From NCBI GenBank assembly GCA_002729275.1, contig PBTP01000140.1, positions 1 to 15,358 on the forward strand: a DNA stretch of 15,358 nt. Direction: 5' to 3'. Below are positions 14,590-15,358 of the stretch, piece by piece. This DNA is from Roseibacillus sp. GTDB taxonomy: Bacteria; Verrucomicrobiota; Verrucomicrobiia; Verrucomicrobiales; Akkermansiaceae. The first letter of the stretch is position 1. Each line of letters starts with the position of its first letter. Made by a program: the position numbers and the translations under genes. The notes beneath the pieces are model-generated. The model had not been told where the DNA came from, did no database searches, and saw nothing but the letters and a program-made list of their open reading frames with translations.

Positions 14590-14811
14590 CCGCTTTCAGT
14601 AGGGCTCGCTCTAAAACGCCCTTGATGTTCAGCCCTCCCGTTCTTCGGGAAAGAGTTTTAATAGGGCCACGTGCATCATACGTCGAATTCACCAATTAGA
14701 ACGGAATTCCCTATAAAAATAGCATTTTCATGGAGCCTCTCTCTCAATTCTTTCTGCGATATCCAGTTAAGGATTTCTCTTGTCGTCAGGATCCACGAAA
14801 AACAGAACCGC
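14590..14811. other. Intergenic region before the BlaI-like regulator
   Basis: These 222 bases hold no credible gene. The first part has small dyads: AGGGCT (14601-14606) with AGCCCT (14631-14636), and TCCCG/CGGGA (14636-14650). The second part is A/T-rich, with two GAATTC sites at 14685 and 14704 and a TATAAA at 14712-14717 that could be a -10 element; no matching -35 was found. The regulator's promoter and any autoregulatory operator should be here. Confidence 0.4.
14636..14650 (+). terminator. Possible terminator hairpin after the thioredoxin-like gene
   Basis: TCCCG-TTCTT-CGGGA makes a 5-bp stem with a 5-base loop, followed by AAGAGTTTTAAT with a short T run. The stem is short and the T run is delayed by five bases, so the call is weak. 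An alternative pairing uses AGGGCT at 14601-14606 with AGCCCT at 14631-14636. Confidence 0.3.
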
Positions 14812-15358
14812 ATGTCGGATCAGCCCCGCCCATCTAACCTCGAGCTGCAAGCACTCTCAGTTCTTTACTCTCTCGGTTCATCTACAGTCTCCGTTATCCG
14901 TGATCATCTCCCCGATGAAAGACCACGCGCATACACAACTGTCCTCTCGGTAATGCAATGCCTCGAGCGAAAGCAACTCGTCGAACACGTGCGTGAAGGA
15001 CGATTGTACATCTACAAAGCAACTAAAAGTCAAGAAAGTATCGTCTCTCCACTAGTAAAAGATTTTCTCTTAAACGCTTTCGGAGGCAGTGCAGGTCGCG
15101 CTATTCTCCACTTACTCTCTGACGAAGCGTTAGCTCCAGATGAGAGAACCGCCGTTGAGCGCAAACTCAAACAGCAAAGAGCCATGGCTGCAAAGAAGAA
15201 GACCACAAAAAGAAAACCCGCTGCAAAGCGGAAACCTGCTGCAAAGCGCAAACCTGCTAAGAAGGCCGCTAAGAAGCCCGCTAAGAAGGCTGCTAAGAAG
15301 CCCGCTAAGAAGGCTGCTAAGAAGCCCGCTAAGAAGGCTGCTAAGAAGCCCGCTAAGA
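14812..15358 (+). CDS. BlaI/MecI/CopY-family transcriptional regulator fused to histone H1-like Lys/Ala/Pro tail (3' truncated)
   Basis: I translated this by hand from the ATG at 14812; the frame stays open to the window end (182 full codons). Residues ~8-70 are a BlaI/MecI winged helix: LELQALSVLYSLG, then AYTTVLSVMQCLERK and LVEHVREGRLYIYKA, a close match to the family pattern (YTTV, LxxKG-like, EGRxYxY). Residues ~82-122 fit the dimerisation helices (VKDFLLNAFGG, then LAPDERTAVERKL). From about residue 126 the protein becomes a basic tail: AAKKKTTKR, three KPA blocks (KPAAKR), then AKKPAKKA repeats. BlaI proteins normally end near residue 125. Histone H1-like tails occur in bacterial nucleoid proteins (AlgP, Hc1-like). 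The usual partner, a BlaR1/MecR1-type M56 membrane peptidase, would lie past the window. No Shine-Dalgarno is seen. Confidence 0.88.
   Translation, partial: MSDQPRPSNLELQALSVLYSLGSSTVSVIRDHLPDERPRAYTTVLSVMQCLERKQLVEHVREGRLYIYKATKSQESIVSPLVKDFLLNAFGGSAGRAILHLLSDEALAPDERTAVERKLKQQRAMAAKKKTTKRKPAAKRKPAAKRKPAKKAAKKPAKKAAKKPAKKAAKKPAKKAAKKPAK
15214..15258 (+). repeat. 18-bp tandem repeat coding KPAAKR
   Basis: Two full copies (15214-15231, 15232-15249) and a partial third of an 18-bp unit that codes Lys-Pro-Ala-Ala-Lys-Arg; the copies differ at third positions (CCC/CCT, CGG/CGC). They lie inside the regulator gene and begin its basic tail. Confidence 0.8.
15256..15358 (+). repeat. 24-bp tandem repeat coding AKKPAKKA, running off the window
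   Basis: A unit of 24 bases codes Ala-Lys-Lys-Pro-Ala-Lys-Lys-Ala, with about four copies to the window end. Copies are nearly identical in DNA; the only change seen is one GCC for GCT in the first copy. Such near identity suggests recent expansion or conversion, so copy number may vary between strains. The repeat continues past 15358, and an assembly break here is possible. Confidence 0.85.

Noticed and set aside
15030..15251. 73-residue antisense frame opposite the BlaI-like regulator
   Set aside because: Its Phe/Ala-rich repeats are the complement of the Lys/Ala/Pro codons; it is a mirror of the repeat.
15214..15358. CRISPR-like array or intergenic repeat
   Set aside because: The repeats are contiguous without spacers, keep a coding frame and translate to a Lys/Ala/Pro tail.

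Overview
The window is a bacterial chromosomal segment of about 55-58% GC (estimated by eye). It is densely coding, with no mobile elements, no rRNA or tRNA that I can see, and no CRISPR. Gene content and style suggest Verrucomicrobiota (Verrucomicrobiales-like): a sialate O-acetylesterase-type esterase, a Tat-exported sugar isomerase-like protein, a yceD-rpmF-plsX-fabH cluster, a POT transporter with an unusual large loop, and a BlaI-type regulator with a histone H1-like Lys/Ala/Pro tail. Almost no start codon is preceded by a clear Shine-Dalgarno sequence. The phylum assignment is an inference; no marker gene here proves it.

Layout, left to right. (1) Positions 1-1828, + strand: the 3' part of a SASA-family esterase, a protein of the family often labelled '3-methyladenine DNA glycosylase', and a small unrecognised exported protein; the first two overlap by ATGA. 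(2) 1949-3367: purB of the actinobacterial-like type. (3) 3429-4525, - strand: a small secreted thioredoxin-fold-like protein and a PduO-type cobalamin adenosyltransferase. (4) 4708-6809, + strand: a Tat-exported xylose-isomerase-like TIM-barrel protein, a small single-pass membrane protein preceded by a strong hairpin, and a Gph-type HAD phosphatase. (5) 6769-7347, - strand: aat, overlapping the phosphatase gene tail to tail by 41 bp and divergent from yceD. (6) 7397-10282, + strand: yceD, rpmF, plsX and fabH, the classic ribosome/fatty-acid initiation cluster, with hairpins in two of its spacers. (7) 10374-13093: POT peptide transporter and TatD nuclease. (8) 13181-14589: a LysM lipoprotein-like gene overlapping (TTGA) a secreted protein with a cysteine-less TlpA-like domain. 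(9) 14812-window end: the BlaI/MecI-like regulator running off the edge inside its repeat tail.

The genes are mostly housekeeping: purine synthesis (purB), B12 cofactor use, phosphatase repair, the N-degron pathway (aat), ribosome assembly coupled to lipid initiation, and peptide import. Two observations stand out. The POT transporter carries an insert of about 190 residues in its last extracytoplasmic loop whose second half resembles the C-terminal domain of the type II secretion major pseudopilin GspG. The BlaI-family repressor is fused to a histone H1-like basic repeat tail. Both deserve a database check.
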